Of a stretch of DNA of 64,000 bases, positions 1-12,535 are shown in pieces. The stretch's first letter is position 1; every line of letters begins with the position of its first letter. The stretch is from positions 152,541,947 to 152,605,946 of the forward strand of contig CM056573.1 of the NCBI GenBank assembly GCA_029721435.1, given 5' to 3'. The position numbers were made by a program, and so were the translations under genes. The notes under the pieces were generated by a model. It ran no database searches, was not told where the DNA came from, and saw nothing but the letters and a program-made list of their open reading frames with translations. This stretch comes from Gymnothorax reevesii (taxonomy: Eukaryota > Chordata > Actinopteri > Anguilliformes > Muraenidae).

Positions 1-335
1 TGCGTGTGAATGCTCTTATAATGTCCTCTTCTCTAATGTAATGGTAATCCTGGTCCATAAGTTTATGTCTCAGGTCCTGTATTTCACTGTTAAAATCTGC
101 TATGTCAAAGCGGTTATAAAAGCTGTTAAGGGCATTTGCAAGGTTGAGATCAGAGTCAAAGCCCTCAAGAGTGATGGCATTGTTTGAGTCAGACTTATTT
201 ATGCCTGCAATGCTTTTCATACATGACCATGCGATCCCAGTTTGTTTGTGGACACGTTATGTTGCAATTTTTCCTTATAGTTCTGTTTTGCTCTTAGTAT
301 TTCAATTTCAATTAACGTTTGGGGCTGAGGAATAA
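1..335 (-). pseudogene. LINE fragment, region before the reverse transcriptase
   Basis: The minus strand contains frame-broken text resembling the linker between endonuclease and RT of fish LINEs: a run like LRAKQNYKEKL, then NLANALNSFYNRFD, then REEDIIRAF. It continues off the left edge. Its position relative to the next fragment is the reverse of a single element's order, so it is probably a separate insertion. Confidence 0.55.
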
Positions 336-339
336 TCTA

Positions 340-1000
340 ACATAAAGGAAGCATATAATCAAAAAAATCAAAAGTGGCCCAAGTATGGAGCCCTCAGGTG
401 GCTCTAGGACTCTTCATCCTCGGACATTTTGTCCCCAGACTTTTCGTCCCCTAGGAATTTTCCTCCCTGGATTGTTCGTCCCCAATAATGCTTTGCCTTC
501 TTCCTGCATTATAACTCTATTGTCATCTTTAACCCTTACATCATGATGATCTATCCATCTATCCATCAGTCTCTCAACAGTGGTAGCACATTTTTTAATC
601 ATGAGGGGACAAAAAAGTCCAGGGATGAAAAGTCCTCGGGGACAAAGAGTCCGGGGAAGAAAAATTTTGGTACAAAGAGCCCTGTAACCCCTTGGGCTAA
701 ACCTGAAGTATGCAGTACAGATGATGATACATAATCACCAAGAGAAACCAAAAATATTCTGTTTGACAGATATGAGGAGAGCCATTTTAATACTGTCCCA
801 GAGAGCCCACCCCAATTTCTCAGCCTGTCAATCATGATTACATGATAAATTATATCAAAGGCTGCACTTATATCCAACAGCACCAATAATGAGCAGTCTC
901 CAGAGTCAGCATTCATCAAAAGATCATTTGTAACTGTGAGAAATTGTGTGATTGTTGATAAAGCGATCTGAAACAGGAACATGTTGGAAGCAATTATGTG
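340..1000 (-). pseudogene. L2-like LINE reverse transcriptase fragment, split by an insertion
   Basis: The minus strand at about 1000-690 encodes an RT core: VTNDLLMNADSGD, then LLVLLDISAAFD (catalytic block A), then SSYLSNRIF and SGLAQG. It breaks off and resumes at about 395-345 with GSILGPLL, the usual continuation of the PQG motif. The 290 bp between is the inverted-repeat element below. Endonuclease and the YADD block are missing. Confidence 0.75.
401..689. mobile_element. Short inverted-repeat (MITE-like) element inside the LINE RT
   Basis: Imperfect terminal inverted arms of about 85 bp (401-485 and 603-689), each built from repeated copies of a motif like GGACTTTTTGTCCCC. It has no coding capacity. 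It sits between SGLAQG and GSILGP of the LINE, which supports insertion. No clean target-site duplication is visible, so the superfamily is undetermined. Confidence 0.6.
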
Positions 1001-1171
1001 TTTGTTGGTCAGAAGCTCACTGCCTACCACTGAAAATCCCGAAATACCTGTGTTACTGCTTGGGGGACATTGGGGTTTAGGATATAGATGCCTGTCTCAA
1101 ACATAGGCTGGCTGAGTTCAGTGATTAAAGTGAATCCAAGCTTGGGCTTTTAATTAGCAACCTATTGGCTA

Positions 1172-2347
1172 TAGTGTTATGGTTTGCACCCTGCCGGATG
1201 CAAACGGCAATCCGGCGGGCACTAAGACCATGGGCTTGGACGAAAGGAGGCTCAAGTGTCAAGGCTGGGGGTGATGAACTGAATTGACTTGAAAAAACAA
1301 ACAAGAACTGAGGTACAAAAAGATAGAAATAAGGTAAGGTGGCAGCTAACAACAAACCTGCTGTGGCCAAGTAAAATGCAGAGCACCAGGACTGGCACCT
1401 CCCAGCCCTAAATACTCTGCAACTGCCTCCAACTTAATTCAGTGGTGTAGCCAGAGGGTGGTCAAAGACACGTCACTTTATGAAAATAATTAGTCCTGGC
1501 TAGTTCTTTATCATTTTCCTTTATTGACGCGTTTTCCAATTATCGTATTTTGCAACTGAAGACAAGGTTTCTCTCCATATGCAATCTAACAGCGACTAAA
1601 TCATGGACAAAATTCAGTACAGTTGTGGAACAAGAACAGAGAATTGGGTTGCCCAAAACATCTGTTTAAAACAATCATTAGTCCTGACCTGTTCTCAGTC
1701 ATTTTCATAACAGAAGGTTCACTTTGAGAGCACTCCACACTTAACAGTTGCTGCTTGTTCTCCCCGATTAGGTAAGATGATAATCATTCATCTGGACACA
1801 TATTTGCCGTATTTAAATCAACGTTATTCAAAATTGCATACTTGTTGACTCTCATGCAAGCAGCTTGAGCCGCACGCTTTTTTAAGCCTATTTAACTGCC
1901 GAGTGCCACTTTTTTTTATCAACCCACACAATACCTAGAATGAAAGTCCGCGTTTAATTGTAACACAGACCAGTTCAATCAATGCGAAGCATTGGCCTAT
2001 TAATAAGTAAATTATTTTGCTGTACTGAATTTAGCTCATGATTTCTTCATTGTTAGGTCGCATATGAAGAGAAACCGTGACTTGAGTTGCCAATTATGAT
2101 AATTAGAAACTGCGCTAATAAAGGAAAATGATTGAGATCTAGCCATGACTAATTGCTGTCATAAAGGGACGTGTCTTTACCCACCCTCTGGCTACGCCAC
2201 CCGCTTTAATTGGCTCCAGCTGAGGCCAATCAAGGCAGAGGCAGAAGAACGTGAAAGGGGAGGGGCTGAAAGGCCCAAACCTCAATAAATGGTGTAAATA
2301 ATGCAGAAGTGCATAGTTTTCTGTCAAATAATGCCTCCCCAAACACA
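1172..2347 (-). repeat. LTR-like interspersed repeat split by a hAT-like element
   Basis: Without the inner insertion, this minus-strand repeat matches 13433-13620 on the plus strand: both contain GGTTTGGGCCTTTCAGCCCC, then a CAGCTGGAGCCAATTAA block, then GAGTATTTAGGGCTGG. The TG...CA ends and the AT-rich promoter-like stretch suggest an LTR, but no 5-bp duplication or internal retroelement was found. Confidence 0.4.
1440..2203. mobile_element. Non-autonomous hAT-like element (764 bp)
   Basis: Long imperfect inverted ends, CAGTGGTGTAGCCAGAGGG on the left and its complement CCCTCTGGCTACGCCACCCG on the right, extending about 80 bp. They are flanked by near-matching 8-bp copies (acttaatt at 1432-1439, ctttaatt at 2204-2211). 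The uninterrupted copy at 13.5 kb shows the site without the insertion. No transposase ORF. Confidence 0.75.
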
Positions 2348-2721
2348 GATGTCAAACTACACCTATGACAACTGGCCATATTCAAAGGTCTTGTCCATGT
2401 CCATGCCTTGGAAGGTTAGAGCGGTTTTGGTGGTATGGGGAGGACTTGCATCTTATTAGGAAAGTGGTCATGATGTTTTGGCTCATCAGCGCATATCTCA
2501 TTTATCTCACTTGGTTTCATCTGTTGGTCAGAAAGATGTGGTAACCCATCCCCTGGGGTAAAATGGCCCCCATGTATTCTTTTAACCAATAAATGGCGCC
2601 AAATTTCATGTCAACGCATTTATTGAATGTCTGTTATCCTTTTTTTTTAAATTTAATTTCAACAGTATAATCATTTGCGATGGTTGATACATCTTTTTTT
2701 TTTTTCAAAACAGCAATTTAT

Positions 2722-2751
2722 TTATGTTATGTTATGTTATGTTATGTTATG
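2722..2751. repeat. (TTATG)n microsatellite
   Basis: Six uninterrupted TTATG units followed by TTTATTTATG. Confidence 0.9.
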
Positions 2752-3040
2752 TTTATTTATGTTACACCATACAGAATATTTTTATGTCTGCATGATGTTG
2801 GGGTATTTAAGTAGATTGTGATATGTTAGATTACGAGATTTTTTTTTCAAGGTGAGACCCTATACTTGAGGGTTAGGAGTCCCCTCACAAATGGGACAAA
2901 AAGCCCAAGGAGTTCCTTGCAAGAAAATTGTAATATTTTTTTTCCACTGAAAGTGTAAAGTGCAGTTGCAATATGTTTGAGAGGTCTGATTCATCCTCAA
3001 AAAGGCCTCTGCCTCTACGTTTTTGAAAGAATAGGGTTAA

Positions 3041-3690
3041 CCCTCCTATTATGTTCAGATTAATAAGTCATTTTTAGTCAGTTTGATCCCTGCAATGAAA
3101 AACAAGGCAATCAGAGATAGCAGACCTGGCCCCAGCCACGGGCTGACAGACAGACTGACAGAAACACACACACACAGACATGATCATTGCTTAACCTGGC
3201 CCCCTAGGGGAGGGGCCAGGTAATTACATAAAATGTTTGTAACTGAAAGTTTTACCCAATCTCCTCTCAGCTCATTTATGCCCTTCTACTGACCATTTTA
3301 ATAGCCAACTAAATAGACACGACTCCCCCATCCTCCCCTTATACATCAATCATCGATTTTACACGATTATTGCAAAATGAATGGGACCAAATGTTAAATT
3401 AATGAGAAATTTTTTGAACATGCCCTCAGGCTCAAGCAACATGACAAAAAAGACAAATAAAAGAGCAAAATTATGGTTTCATGTGATAATTGATCCTGGG
3501 GTCAAAATGACCCAAACAACAACGATGCTTACAAAATGTGTTCAGAATATGAAATATTTTTTCAGTAAAATTCATGGTCTACCCGTAAAGTCAGGGGGGA
3601 AAAAAACTAGCAGAAAAAAAGTATATTTAACATATTTTTAGAGGTTGAACATTAAGTCAGGTCAAATTGACCCGTAACATAATAGGAGGG
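3041..3690. mobile_element. TTAA-flanked piggyBac-like non-autonomous element (650 bp)
   Basis: Perfect 15-bp terminal inverted repeats, CCCTCCTATTATGTT and AACATAATAGGAGGG, are directly flanked by TTAA at 3037-3040 and 3691-3694. CCC-starting ends with TTAA duplications are the piggyBac hallmark. The 86-codon ORF inside (3381-3641) is not recognisable as a transposase. Confidence 0.85.
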
Positions 3691-3694
3691 TTAA

Positions 3695-4715
3695 GGCTGG
3701 AGACAGAATACGTCCATGATTGTATGGAATTTCTCACAATCTCATGGAATCATTAAGTCAAAATTTATTGAGGCATGGTTATTAATGTTGTTGTCATCAT
3801 CTTTATCACCATACCTTCGTTTAATACATTTACAAAATACACTGTTGCCCATAAAGTTGGAATCATTTTGTATTCTGACACTCTATATATCAAGAATAAA
3901 TGACACTGTCACAATCATTTCATGAACAGAGGTGAAAAAATATTTTATTCCATCTCCATGAGGATCAGTGTATATGAATAAATAAATTCACATTTAAAAT
4001 GATTTCAAATTATGGAGAAGTAAAATGAAAATATGATATTCATTTCAGTATTTTGTAATAACATTTTGAAGTAATATTAAAAGTTATATTGCATTTATAA
4101 TAATAACTGTGCCTAATCATATAAAATTCGGTAAAGAAAAAAAAAGTAAAGATTTTTAATTTACTAAACATGTTTTATAAGATAAAAGATCTGATGGCAA
4201 GTGGGGTAAGATGCACCCTAGGGACTTCAAGTGGAGGAACAAGATGGAATTAGGTTTTGAGTAGTAAAAACCTACTATATCAATTGTCAGAAATTCAAGT
4301 CTCAATATGACACAATTCAATTGAAAATGTATACAGTTCAGAGGGGCAAATTTTCCAAAATTCCCCCACCACCGCATTGTTGAATGATTCTGCTTATTAA
4401 TGTTTTTTATACATAGGTAATGTGAATCCTATGATTTACTTCTTAATGCTATTTACTTGTAAATGTCTTTCCAAGTCTTCCCCCGTCAATTTTAGACAAT
4501 CAGACAATTTTGGCTGCATAAGCAACGCATGGATGGTGAATTCTCACAGATAGCAGAGATGGAATGCAGGAACATACCTTCCCAACCACTAGTACACTCT
4601 GGTACTATGTTACTGACAATGAGTTCAGCAAGTTGTTTTGGTCATTTCTGAGACTAACCATAACACACGTCTGGCATCTGTTCTGTGAAATTATGCTGAA
4701 CCCCACCAGTATACT
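3695..4715. other. No recognisable gene
   Basis: AT-rich unique-looking sequence with short random ORFs. I see no splice-linked exon, RNA gene or clear repeat boundary. Confidence 0.5.
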
Positions 4716-4824
4716 CCCAGATAACAAGCACTTCGGCTCTGGATCTGCCTCCGATCTGCCCCGGCTCCAGCTGATCCAGCTCAGTGCCGGGGCAGATCCG
4801 GAGCGGAGGAGCTTGCTATCTGGG
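4716..4824. repeat. GC-rich palindrome (109 bp)
   Basis: The ends CCCAGATAACAAGC and GCTTGCTATCTGGG pair with one mismatch. Inner GATCTGCC/GGCAGATC blocks also pair. It contrasts with the AT-rich flanks and resembles a very short fold-back MITE. Confidence 0.6.
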
Positions 4825-5247
4825 TTGAGACTTGACATGCTGTGGTTCGCAAAATACAGTATGTTTATGGTGTGTAAGTATTATAAAGAAACAACTTTCT
4901 AATTATCAAACTGTATACAGACCAAATAATTTAGGCTTAGATTTCTTGCTTCTAATTTGGAGTAACCCTTGCTTTTATACAGTACTTCAGTCATGTCTTT
5001 GGTGAAAATTGGCTAAAGTGAGGGTTCAGCACGCCACTTTTGCAACTGTTAGGCCACATGTGACTGTGGATTCGGACACTCAACCCCTTTGACATCAACT
5101 TGGTGAGCCGTTCGAGTCCATTTGAATGATCTCAATTCTTTAATTTACACCGTGGCTGGCAAACATTGGACAGTCAGGCACCAGAGAGATACTCCCAAAC
5201 TTTTGAGCAATCTTTTCAGTGATGGAATAATGACAAGATACAAGATC

Positions 5248-5402
5248 GTCCCGTGAATAACAAAACGACTCGCTAGTGAGATTCCTAATTAAACCTGTTT
5301 TTCTGCACCATAAAGTGCAACAGCAGCTGTAATACTTCGTGGTGCAGAAAAACAGGTTTCATAAGGAATGTCACTTGCGACCTTTTGTTATTCATGGGAT
5401 GA
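5248..5402. repeat. Long hairpin (about 62-bp arms, 30-bp loop)
   Basis: 5248-5310 and 5341-5402 are imperfect reverse complements; both carry GAATAACAAAA and AAACCTGTTTTTCTGCACCA. No coding content. Probably a fold-back MITE. Confidence 0.65.
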
Positions 5403-5670
5403 GACTCATTTTCATCAAGTTCTCACCTCATTAGCCATCTGAAAGTGATGTTTATCAACTGACTTAAGGTGGCTTTTGCCTTTCCACCTTTTGACAGACC
5501 AGATATTGAGAACAGACCCAGAGAGACATTATTGCATTTTGCCCTGGTTACAAAAATCTTGATTTTTGGTTTTTCAGCCAGAAATGGCATTAAACGTGCC
5601 AAAGACCTAATTTGGGTGGTGCGTTTTCAATGCTGGTCAGTGTGTGTATGTACATCTACACTGAAAAAAA

Positions 5671-6468
5671 TATAAACGCCCCATATCTAATTTTTCAGTT
5701 TTTATTAACAAAAAACTGGAACTGGGATTCGTCTGTGAATAGCACTCTTCTCCAGCGTGCCAAGGGCCATCGAATGTGTGCGTTTGTCAATGCAAGTCGG
5801 TTCCAACAACGGACAGCGGTGAGATCCAGACCACGGTGAAGATGCTGAGCATGTAAGTTGGCTTCTCACAGGGGGTTACGGACTGTCTGTGGTGTGATGC
5901 GTCTGTTGTGTAGACTAACAGTCTCAGCTGCTGTGCAGGTCACTGATCTGAACCAATCCCGCAGGTGGGCGAGCCAGATGTAGCGATCTTGTACTGGTGT
6001 GGTCACACGTGGCCGACGTGGATGAGGTCAATTTGCAGTACTGCCTGTCTGTCCGAAACAAACTCTCAAACGGCCTATCATCCGATATAGTTAACATTCA
6101 GCTGCAAAGCGACCACTCTGGTGGACATCCCTGCATCCAGCATGCCAATGGTACGTTCCTGCATGACCTGAGACATCTGAGGCATGATGACTTTTGACAA
6201 AATTTGACATTTTGGGGTGGCCTTTTATTGTCCCCAGTATAAGGAGTGTCTGGGTACTGCTCATTCTGTCTGATCACCGTCTGGAAATGCCACACATATG
6301 TACTGAGTGAAATCACTGCATCACTGAGCAAATGCTCACTGACTGAGAGATGGATAAAAAAATGGTACACAAATCAAGAGAAATATCCCTATTGTACAAG
6401 TAAAAGTCAGCATATGCTCACTTAGAGTTGTTAACTCCATGTGGCATCAATATTTGACATGGGGCGTT

Positions 6469-6473
<5 letters not shown>
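5671..6473. mobile_element. Internally deleted Tc1-like element
   Basis: The ends TATAAACGCCCCATATC (left) and GACATGGGGCGTTTATTA (right) are inverted. The interior is a rearranged transposase remnant on the minus strand. The right end runs into a (TA)n(CA)n microsatellite at 6472-6512. Confidence 0.7.
5730..6185 (-). pseudogene. Tc1-like transposase remnant, N-terminal half
   Basis: Read from an ATG at 6185, the minus strand gives a start like MPQMSQVMQERTIGMLDAGM, close to the paired-like HTH of the better copy at 62.6 kb. It continues with several frameshifts through a PRVTTPVQDRYI-like segment. The catalytic D-D-E half is absent. Confidence 0.7.

Positions 6474-6512
<39 letters not shown>
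6472..6512. repeat. (TA)n(CA)n compound microsatellite
   Basis: About 14 TA units then six CA units, beginning at the edge of the Tc1-like element. Confidence 0.9.
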
Positions 6513-6513
<1 letters not shown>

Positions 6514-7892
6514 GTGCATACCAAAAAAAGGTATTCTAACTTCCGCAGGTTAATGTGCCACGTTTATATCATTTCACCATTTCTATACAAGGATATACGA
6601 CTTCTATACGACTTCCTTAGCTCTTCATGGATGTCGCTGACTGTAACATTACTGTCACGCATGACTGATTAAATGACCTTTGAAAGGGATGAATGAGTTC
6701 TTTATGAAATATTTTAACTTTGTTAATTTCAGAGTTATTTGCAGCAATGTAAATACTGAATGAGGATAACAAATATGCAATGGGTACTGTTGAATTTAGG
6801 AGATATTACTATTGGCAGCATGTCTCCCAAGACACTGCTGGTTCAAAACAGTTTGTTCTGAGAAAACTGGAGGAGAAGGAAGCAGGGTGACCTGCCCAGC
6901 TGTGAAAACGTGGGAGTGGAGGTACATGATACATAGTGGAAGCAGGAATCACCCTCTTACTCGTGGGCTACATCAGACATGATGTTTTCCAAATTCCTTG
7001 TAAATCTGCTGCTGCTTTTTTAGCCTGAAATGCCAGTTGAATTGCTTAAAAACGGTAGGGACACAGCTTCAGAGATGCTCTTTGACATATCCATCATGTT
7101 GGTCATTCTCAAAATGTGACTTTCTGACAAGTGAAATGTCAAATTTTGACTTTGTCAACAAAAAAGTTTATGCTGCCTATACTAATTTATTTGCATGATC
7201 AATAATCTGCAACAGTTCATAATTTTTTTTTTCAAATCTTATTTCAAGATTCATCAGATCTGATGCTTTTCCTTTCTCAAGTCCTGTTGTTTTAGTGCTC
7301 ATGTTCCCACTATGGCCTCATCTTACTGTTTTTAGATGAAATGAGCTTGGGCTACTGCTGTTCATTTGATGTGTTTGCGTGTTCAGAGATGCCTTCTGTT
7401 CAGTAGGCCTACAGTTCTAAATGCACAGAACGTTGCCATATCTATGATAAATAATCCACTTGTGTGTGTTTGGAGACACAATTGAATTGGTGAATTCAAT
7501 TAGAGCCCAACTCCACAGATTTTCAACATGGAGTTGATTATTAAATTCAACTATTCAATTGTAATTGTCATTGTAATGACATTCTTTTTTGACAAGTGGT
7601 GCCAGGCAGAACATATCCCGGCGGGGGACCCCCTGACATTCTACCCCTCCCACTAACAAGTCTAATGTTGACACACAGTGCAGCGAATGGTTGGAAGTGG
7701 AATTGAAACATTCAAATTTCGCTTTCAGAATTTAAACAGAGAGGATTTCAGGAAGTTATCATGAAAAAACCATTTGCTATCCTGGCTGTCACACAGAAAA
7801 ACAGACAAACAAATGCCATTGAAGACAATCCACCTTCAGCTGGGGTAATAACCCAAATTCTTGATCTTCAATGAAGTGCCATTGATTTAACC
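6513..7892. other. No recognisable gene
   Basis: AT-rich sequence without a supported exon, repeat boundary or RNA gene. Only short chance ORFs. Confidence 0.5.
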
Positions 7893-8091
7893 CAGGGCTA
7901 TTCAACCTTGTCCAGAAAGGGCCAGTGTGGGTGCACGCTTTCATTCCAACCAAGCAGCTACACACCTTATTCCACTGATCAACCCCAAGAGTCTTTGAAA
8001 TGAGCTTGATTAGAAGAATCAGGTGTGTAGCTGATTGGCTTGAAAGCCTGCACCCGCAGTGGGTCTTTCTGGACAAAGTTGAACAGCCCTG
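7893..8091. mobile_element. hAT-type MITE (199 bp)
   Basis: Inverted ends CAGGGCTATTCAACCTTGTC and the complement of CAGGGCTGTTCAACTTTGTC, continuing about 75 bp to a shared AGCTACACACCT block. CAGGG ends are typical of fish hAT MITEs. The flanking 8-bp sites do not match, so the duplication has decayed. Confidence 0.7.
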
Positions 8092-9099
8092 CTGTATCCC
8101 CTTTGTTCAGAAGCCAAATCTGGCAATTAATGCTTTCCCCTATTTAATGTTTCATAATTCAAGATTTGAGCATCACAAAGAGTGGAAAATACCTTCAATG
8201 AAACAAGACGTGTAGCATTTAGAATACCATCTTATTTCAGTTTATTTTAATGTAAGTACAAAATAAGGGGTGCCAACAAAAAATACATTTCCAGGGTCAT
8301 GATTTCCTTGACCACAAGGGTTTACATCCGAGTGTGATATTCAAAATTAACAACTGTCCATAAGCCAACTAAAATTGCTATCCAAGTGGCTCCCCGAGCT
8401 TTAAAAATTGTGTGCTGTCAACTCATAACGTAATCATATCTTTCACACAAATCAACCTCTCACTCATAAAGCACAAGATGAGTTAATGATTTCAAGTGGG
8501 AATTAGCAGGCGTTAATAACATTGGCAGGGATGGACATCTATAATCACCAACAACCTCTCCATCCCCAAAATAGGCTTTTTTTTTTGCCTTTACGAAACA
8601 ATAAAATTTGCTAATTTTTCATCAAATCCTGATCATTCAGCACATGTACTAATTATAAAACAGCTTATTTTCCTGTAAAAATGTTCACCCTGCAAGGAGA
8701 CATATTTATTCATACAATTCCTTGACGACGGTGATGGGACTTATCACATCATATTCTAAATACTTTTCAGGCACCGCTTTCTCATGAATGTTCGAAATAC
8801 ATTTCGCATCTACCCATTATTTGTAGGATAGTACAACTGAGTGCATTAGTAGAGCAGTTTCATGGAAAATAGCGTCGAAGTCTGCGCTAAGGGCTTAAGT
8901 TACTGGTGTTAGTAACAGTAACTGGAATTACAAGCGCAGGAAGTTATACCAGTGACTAAAAGAGCCATGAAAAATTTCCCAAAAAGATTTATCTTCCAAG
9001 GTTGCAAAAACTGCATCTCAAAGCAAACATCATTATTCGCAGGAACATCAATAAATTATTCCATTAGATCCTTTTTTTGTGTGTAAAAAAAAAAGTCTT
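8092..9099. other. No recognisable gene
   Basis: AT-rich sequence with homopolymer runs; nothing assignable. Confidence 0.5.
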
Positions 9100-9440
9100 T
9101 TGACTCTCTTACGATGCAGTTTGGAGTCAGTTTGACTCTAAAGGGATGTCAATGTTTACCATCTCTAAAAAAATAATATTTCCTCAAAAAAAAAAAAAAA
9201 AATCAATTTTATGACCTGTACACTTTTTGTAAGCATACGTGTTGCTTGGGCCATTTTGACTCCAGGATCTATTATATAAAATTATAATTTTGATCTCATT
9301 TTTGTTAGGATGCCAACTACTGAGGGCATTTTCAAATTAATTTCTCATTCATTTTTCATTTTGTTTAATTAATTTTGCTATAATCATGTAAAATCAATGC
9401 TTGACGTAGAAGGGGAAGATGGGGCAGTCATGTTTTATTT
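9100..9440 (-). mobile_element. Diverged fragment related to the 3.0-kb TTAA element
   Basis: The reverse complement follows the same order as 3400-3540: a GAATGAGAAATT stretch, GCCCTCAG, GATCCTGGAGTCAAAATG, then ATGCTTACAAAA. The termini are degraded, so only kinship is claimed. Confidence 0.6.
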
Positions 9441-11177
9441 ACTTCGCTAGTAAGTAGAAAGGTCACGCTTTCAGTTACAAACATCTTATATAGCTTTAAA
9501 TTGTGGGCATCAAACTAAACTCAAACTAAAGATTGTTTAATAATTTGAGCTTGACAGGGGGGTAAAATCAACATTATAAGATATGACTAACCAAACTTAA
9601 ACTTTACTTCGGCAAAAAAGTTATTTACAATTAAATTGAGGAAATTTGGGATAAGGAAAACTTATCAAGTTTAAATTGTTATAGCCACCCATTTCTCTTA
9701 ACTTCGACCCTGAGAGCACTTATCCACAAAATTTTGTGATTTGAAAACAAGAGTTTTAATAGACGTCAAACTAGTTATTAGAATGTAATATTAAAATCAT
9801 TGAGAAATATTTTTTCATTGTCTGTAAATGCCTCAAAAGCTTTACACCTGGCTTGTGGAACAAGATGTCATTTATATCAAAAAACCACAATAATGAGAAG
9901 TCAACTGATCTTATCTCTAAAGTAAATACACTACAGGCCAAAAGTTTGGGGCCACCCTCAGATTTAGAATTTTTTAAAAAAAAATCACACATCATGTTCT
10001 TTCCTTATTTTTTGCACATGAAATGATTTCAGTGTATAAAATATAGGAAGCCAATAGGTTTTGGGTGAATTCCAGACCTCAGACCACATTTTAAAGCTGT
10101 CTTGACTGATTGATTACTGACCAAAATGTTTTATAATTGAGTTCCAAAGCCTTTGTGTTACAAAATTTTATGTCATTAGGACGTGAACAATTTTATTTAA
10201 CAAGAAGGCATGCTGCAGGGGCGTTACCAAGGGGGGCAGGGGGTGGGCAGTGCCCACCCTGAGAAAAGCTCTGCCCCCCCAATGAAAACTCAAGATAAAA
10301 AACTGATTTACAACTATTTGACCGCAAACACGCGATATCCAACTGATTCACAGCCGGAGGTAGACAGCCATTTAGAGTGAGCTTTGCGTATGCCTCATTT
10401 ATCACTATGTGTGATTGGTGGATTTCTTTGCCAGTCTATTCTGCTGTGAAACCAACGGGCACTCTCGAATTACTAGGGACCTTCCCATTCTTTAAGACTG
10501 CCGTGTTCACTCATCAGTCTGAGGTCATGTCTGCGGCCGTGTGCTTCTCTCAGGGAATTAAAACTTTGCCTAATCTCTTTTGTTGCTACTTCTGCCACTG
10601 CTTATTTTGTCAGTCTTGTTGTTTGACATTAAGGTAATTTGTGTACTAGTTTGTCATCTGTGTTGAGTGACTCGTGTGGTTATATCCTGAGTTGACTACA
10701 GAGTGAGCCAAGGCAGCTAGCCAGCAGCTTGTCTGGTGTTGCCAGTCACTCACAAGAGTTGTTGCAACAATGGCCTAATTCCAATCCACCCCCTGAAGAC
10801 TCAAGCCCTGATCCCTCACTGACTTAATTGACGTCAGCTGTAAGGGACTGAGTCTGTGAGTCTGAGAGGGCTCCAGGTCCTATAAATTGGAGTGGAACAG
10901 CGTTTACCCCCTTTCACGTTACCAAACTACACGCAGTTGTGACAATCAACGTTAATTCTTACACGTAAACTTTTCTTTCTTGATCCTTCCATTACCTCGA
11001 TCGGACCACTTTTTGGTTTATTTACCGCTTTATTTTTTTGTGTACATTTCCTGTATTCCGACGGCATTCCCCGTATTTGACTTAACAACACTATGAACTG
11101 TGGGTAATTTCCTTACCCAAAGTCAGCATCGGCTCTGACTTACAGTAAGTGAGCAGTAAGGGCTCATTCATGGACTC

Positions 11178-11393
11178 ACTGACTTTATGATCTGACAATG
11201 GAACAGCCCTCACACACTCACGGACTTCCCATGAAAACGCCTCTAAATCAGTGAGTCCGTAAGTGGTCGGATTATGAAATTGGGCCACTGACTTGATGAC
11301 CTGACAATAGAACAGCCCTCACGCACTCACGGACTTCCCATGAACGTGCCTCTATGTCAGTGAGTCCGTAAGGGGTCGGATTGGATTTGGGCC
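11178..11393. repeat. Two-copy tandem repeat, unit about 108 bp
   Basis: 11178-11286 and 11287-11393 are head-to-tail copies sharing ACAGCCCTCACxCACTCACGG, GACTTCCCATGAA and CAGTGAGTCCGTAAG blocks with about a dozen differences. Confidence 0.85.
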
Positions 11394-11406
11394 AATAATT
11401 CTGTAT

Positions 11407-12535
11407 CATAAGCACTTCCGGAAAAAAAACCTGACGGAGTATATTTCGGCGACATGCTGCACGGAGCCAAGTAAAGGACTACGGAGGCAGCTCAAAGAAA
11501 AGTAAACGTGTTCCCATTTACTTTGCTTGATTGGCAATTAAATGGTGGATTCGTGTACTCTCTAAGTCGAATGAGTAACTTACAGCTGTTTATTAAGACA
11601 GCATGTGTAATTGATACATTTCGAAATTTAAATGGCCGTAGAACAGCAGATTTTCATGAACAAGATGTCATTGCCACATAATTTCGTGCGACTAATCATT
11701 GACACCTCACATTCGTGTTTCATCCACTTTTCTGAATGTTTTCCACCTTGTGTTTTTTCTAGACGCTTAAAATCCAGTGCGGTCTTATAACAAATCTCTT
11801 TATTTTTATTTTATCATTATAGATCTCCGAAAAATACCACAATGAGAGATGAAATGCTGAGTTGGGATGTGGCGGAGTTGAACGAGGATATTTTGTGTGA
11901 TGAGTCCACTTGCAGTTATGAGGTGTGCAGGCAGTCGAGTGTAATTTCTTGAAACTTATACACCTGAAGCGGCTTAAACTATTTAAAATGCCGCCGGGAG
12001 GAAGCCTGAGTTTAGATTTCACTAATTGCAGCCCTTCCCTAAATCTGCTCCCGTGTACTTGGTCGAAATATCAATCAAGTAATTTCAGTGACCTATAACG
12101 ATTAAGATGTGATGGTGAAAAGCAGACAAACCTAACTGGGCTAACTGGGCTAAGAATGCCAGTTTGAATAATTAGAAAAAATCTTCCTCCTCCCCAAAAG
12201 CAGATGAAACATGAATGTGATATTAATGATCAGTCGCAGGAAATCGCGTGGCAATGACAATCGTGTTCATGTAAATCTGCTGTTGTATGCCCATATAAAT
12301 TTCGAAATGCTTCACTCAAACATGCTGTCTAAACAGCTCTACTCATTCAACTTCGAGAGTAAACGGATCCACCATTTGATTGCCAAACAAAGTAAATGGG
12401 AACAGGTTTGCTGTTCTGAGAGTTGCCTAATTGGTTGATAGGAGGGGATTCTACAGTCCTTCACTTGGCTACGTGCAGCACGTAGCCGAAAAATACTGAT
12501 GTCAGTCCTTTTTTTTTCCGGAAGCATTTCACATG
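11407..12535. mobile_element. Fold-back element nested in the hAT-like element
   Basis: Inverted arms of about 170-200 bp (11407-11580 and 12334-12535) share CTTCCGGAAAAAAAA, TGCTGCACG, GCCAAGT and TTCCCATTTACTTTG in mirror order. The centre has no recognisable protein. The termini and duplication are not clear. Confidence 0.6.
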
